Source: Gemmatimonadaceae bacterium
GTDB lineage: Bacteria > Gemmatimonadota > Gemmatimonadetes > Gemmatimonadales > Gemmatimonadaceae
Reading direction: 5' to 3'
Assembly: GCA_025357975.1 (NCBI GenBank)
Contig: JANYKY010000296.1
Span: 1 to 6,569 of the forward strand
Length of the DNA stretch: 6,569 nucleotides
The notes beneath the pieces are model-generated. The model had not been told where the DNA came from. It saw only the letters and a list, made by a program, of their open reading frames with translations, and searched no databases. Every line of letters begins with the position of its first letter. Position 1 is the first letter of the stretch. A program made the position numbers and the translations under genes. Positions 5,833-6,569 of the stretch are shown piece after piece.

Positions 5833-6569
5833 CTAGGCGATTCCCTGCGCATCCAGTATGAGCGCAGGTGATCCGTTGGTGAGAATTGTCGCGCCGTTGA
5901 ACAGCTGCGGCATTCCGCGCGCGGCGTCGAACTGCTTCACTACTACTTCCTGCTGTCCAATGAACTCATCCACGACGAGCGTGATCCTGCCATCAGGCAG
6001 ATCGAGCACGACAGCATGTGCGCCGCGATCGCGCGGCGGATGTCCGAGACGCTCGCGAAGTCGCACGGCAGGAATGAACTGGCCTCTGATTTCGAGAATC
6101 TCCTGGCCATCTTCGAACCTGATCATATCCGGGTTCACAACGAGAGTTTCAACGACATGCGTAATCGGAAGTGCGTACACCTCGTCGTTGCTGCGCGCGA
6201 GAAGAGCGTGAATGATCGCAAGCGTCATCGGCAGCTCGAGGCGTATTTCGGTCCCGGCGCCGGCGTCGGTCGAAAGCTCCATCGCGCCGCCGAGTGAACG
6301 GACTTTCGTCGCGACAACATCGAGACCGACGCCGCGTCCGGAAAGTTCAGTCACCTTCTGCGTCGTGGAAAATCCGGGGCGCGCAATGAGAGCAAGAATT
6401 TCGGCGTCGCTTGCAGGCTTCCAGTCTTCTTCCACAATCCCGGCCTGACGCGCCTGATTCAAGACCCGATCGACATTCACTCCGCGGCCATCATCGCTGA
6501 CGCGGATCACGACGGAAGAACGCTCTCTCGAAGCCGAAAGAGTGAGGCGCGCCGCGGGGGGCTTTCCGG
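5833..6569 (-). CDS. cheA: Chemotaxis histidine kinase CheA, C-terminal part (5' end outside window)
   Basis: CheA autophosphorylates on histidine and passes the phosphate to CheY-type response regulators in a chemosensory array. 244 residues are visible before a TAG stop, and the frame stays open to the right edge. The visible part starts inside the GHKL ATPase domain with GKPPAARL, the usual context just after the N box. The G1 box DDGRG follows at residues 25-29, the F-box GFSTT at 65-69, the G2 region GRGVGLDVV at 77-85 and the GAGTEIRL segment at 103-110. From about residue 113 to the end is a CheW-like P5 domain, recognisable from TLAIIHALLAR, the VYALP strand and the IGQQEVVVKQ segment. 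The protein ends at ALILDAQGIA, typical of CheA without a fused C-terminal receiver. The GTG at 6510 lies inside the ATPase domain and is not a start. The P1, P3 and dimerisation domains lie outside the window, so the phosphorylated histidine cannot be checked. The cheC gene follows after 10 nt. Confidence 0.95.
   Translation of the reverse strand, partial: GKPPAARLTLSASRERSSVVIRVSDDGRGVNVDRVLNQARQAGIVEEDWKPASDAEILALIARPGFSTTQKVTELSGRGVGLDVVATKVRSLGGAMELSTDAGAGTEIRLELPMTLAIIHALLARSNDEVYALPITHVVETLVVNPDMIRFEDGQEILEIRGQFIPAVRLRERLGHPPRDRGAHAVVLDLPDGRITLVVDEFIGQQEVVVKQFDAARGMPQLFNGATILTNGSPALILDAQGIA

Noticed and set aside
5182..5871. 229-codon open frame on the plus strand
   Set aside because: It is antisense to cheC, whose two phosphatase motifs are exact. 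The plus-strand translation is Ser/Arg-rich and resembles no family.
5833..6510. A complete 225-aa protein starting at the GTG at 6510
   Set aside because: The GTG lies within the CheA ATPase domain, just before the DDGRG box, and the frame continues upstream to the window edge. It is part of a longer CheA.
1..6569. Mobile element, defence island or CRISPR
   Set aside because: No transposase, integrase, terminal repeats, direct-repeat array, nuclease or toxin-like gene was seen. The window is fully accounted for by signalling and scaffold genes.

Overview
The window is a single dense gene block read entirely from the minus strand, so genes run from high to low coordinates. Eight genes are supported. 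Neighbours overlap by 4 nt (ATGA), abut (TAG immediately followed by ATG), or are separated by 1-10 nt. The one exception is a gap of at most about 93 bp near 1212-1304. No promoter, factor-independent terminator, RNA gene, CRISPR array, insertion sequence or integrase is visible. The block looks like the middle of one long polycistronic unit cut by both window edges.

In transcription order: (1) 6569-5833, the C-terminal part of a CheA histidine kinase (ATPase motifs plus the CheW-like regulatory domain). (2) 5822-5172, a CheC-type CheY-P phosphatase with both phosphatase motifs intact. (3) 5171-3228, a 647-residue protein made almost wholly of TPR repeats. (4) 3227-2487, a DUF4388 (PatA N-terminal-like) protein. 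(5-7) 2490-2113, 2116-1772 and 1775-1305, three consecutive small roadblock/LC7 proteins, the fold of the MglB-type partners of small GTPases. (8) 1211-996, a small unrecognised protein. (9) 994-1, a second DUF4388 protein carrying C-terminal TPRs and running off the left edge. This makes nine coding regions, of which the first and last are partial and the small one is the least certain.

Taken together, this is a chemosensory output module (kinase plus phosphatase) physically linked to a set of scaffold or adaptor proteins (TPR, DUF4388) and roadblock proteins. Such sets accompany Ras-like MglA GTPases in bacteria with polarity-controlled surface motility or type IV pili. No GTPase, CheW, CheY, CheB/CheR, CheD or receptor gene lies inside the window, so the link to motility or polarity is inference.

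The moderately high-GC coding style and the combination of CheA, CheC, DUF4388 and multiple roadblock genes would fit a Gemmatimonadota-, Acidobacteriota- or Myxococcota-like bacterium, with Gemmatimonadota my first guess. No marker gene fixes the phylum. Large open frames on the plus strand are antisense shadows of these genes and were not annotated.
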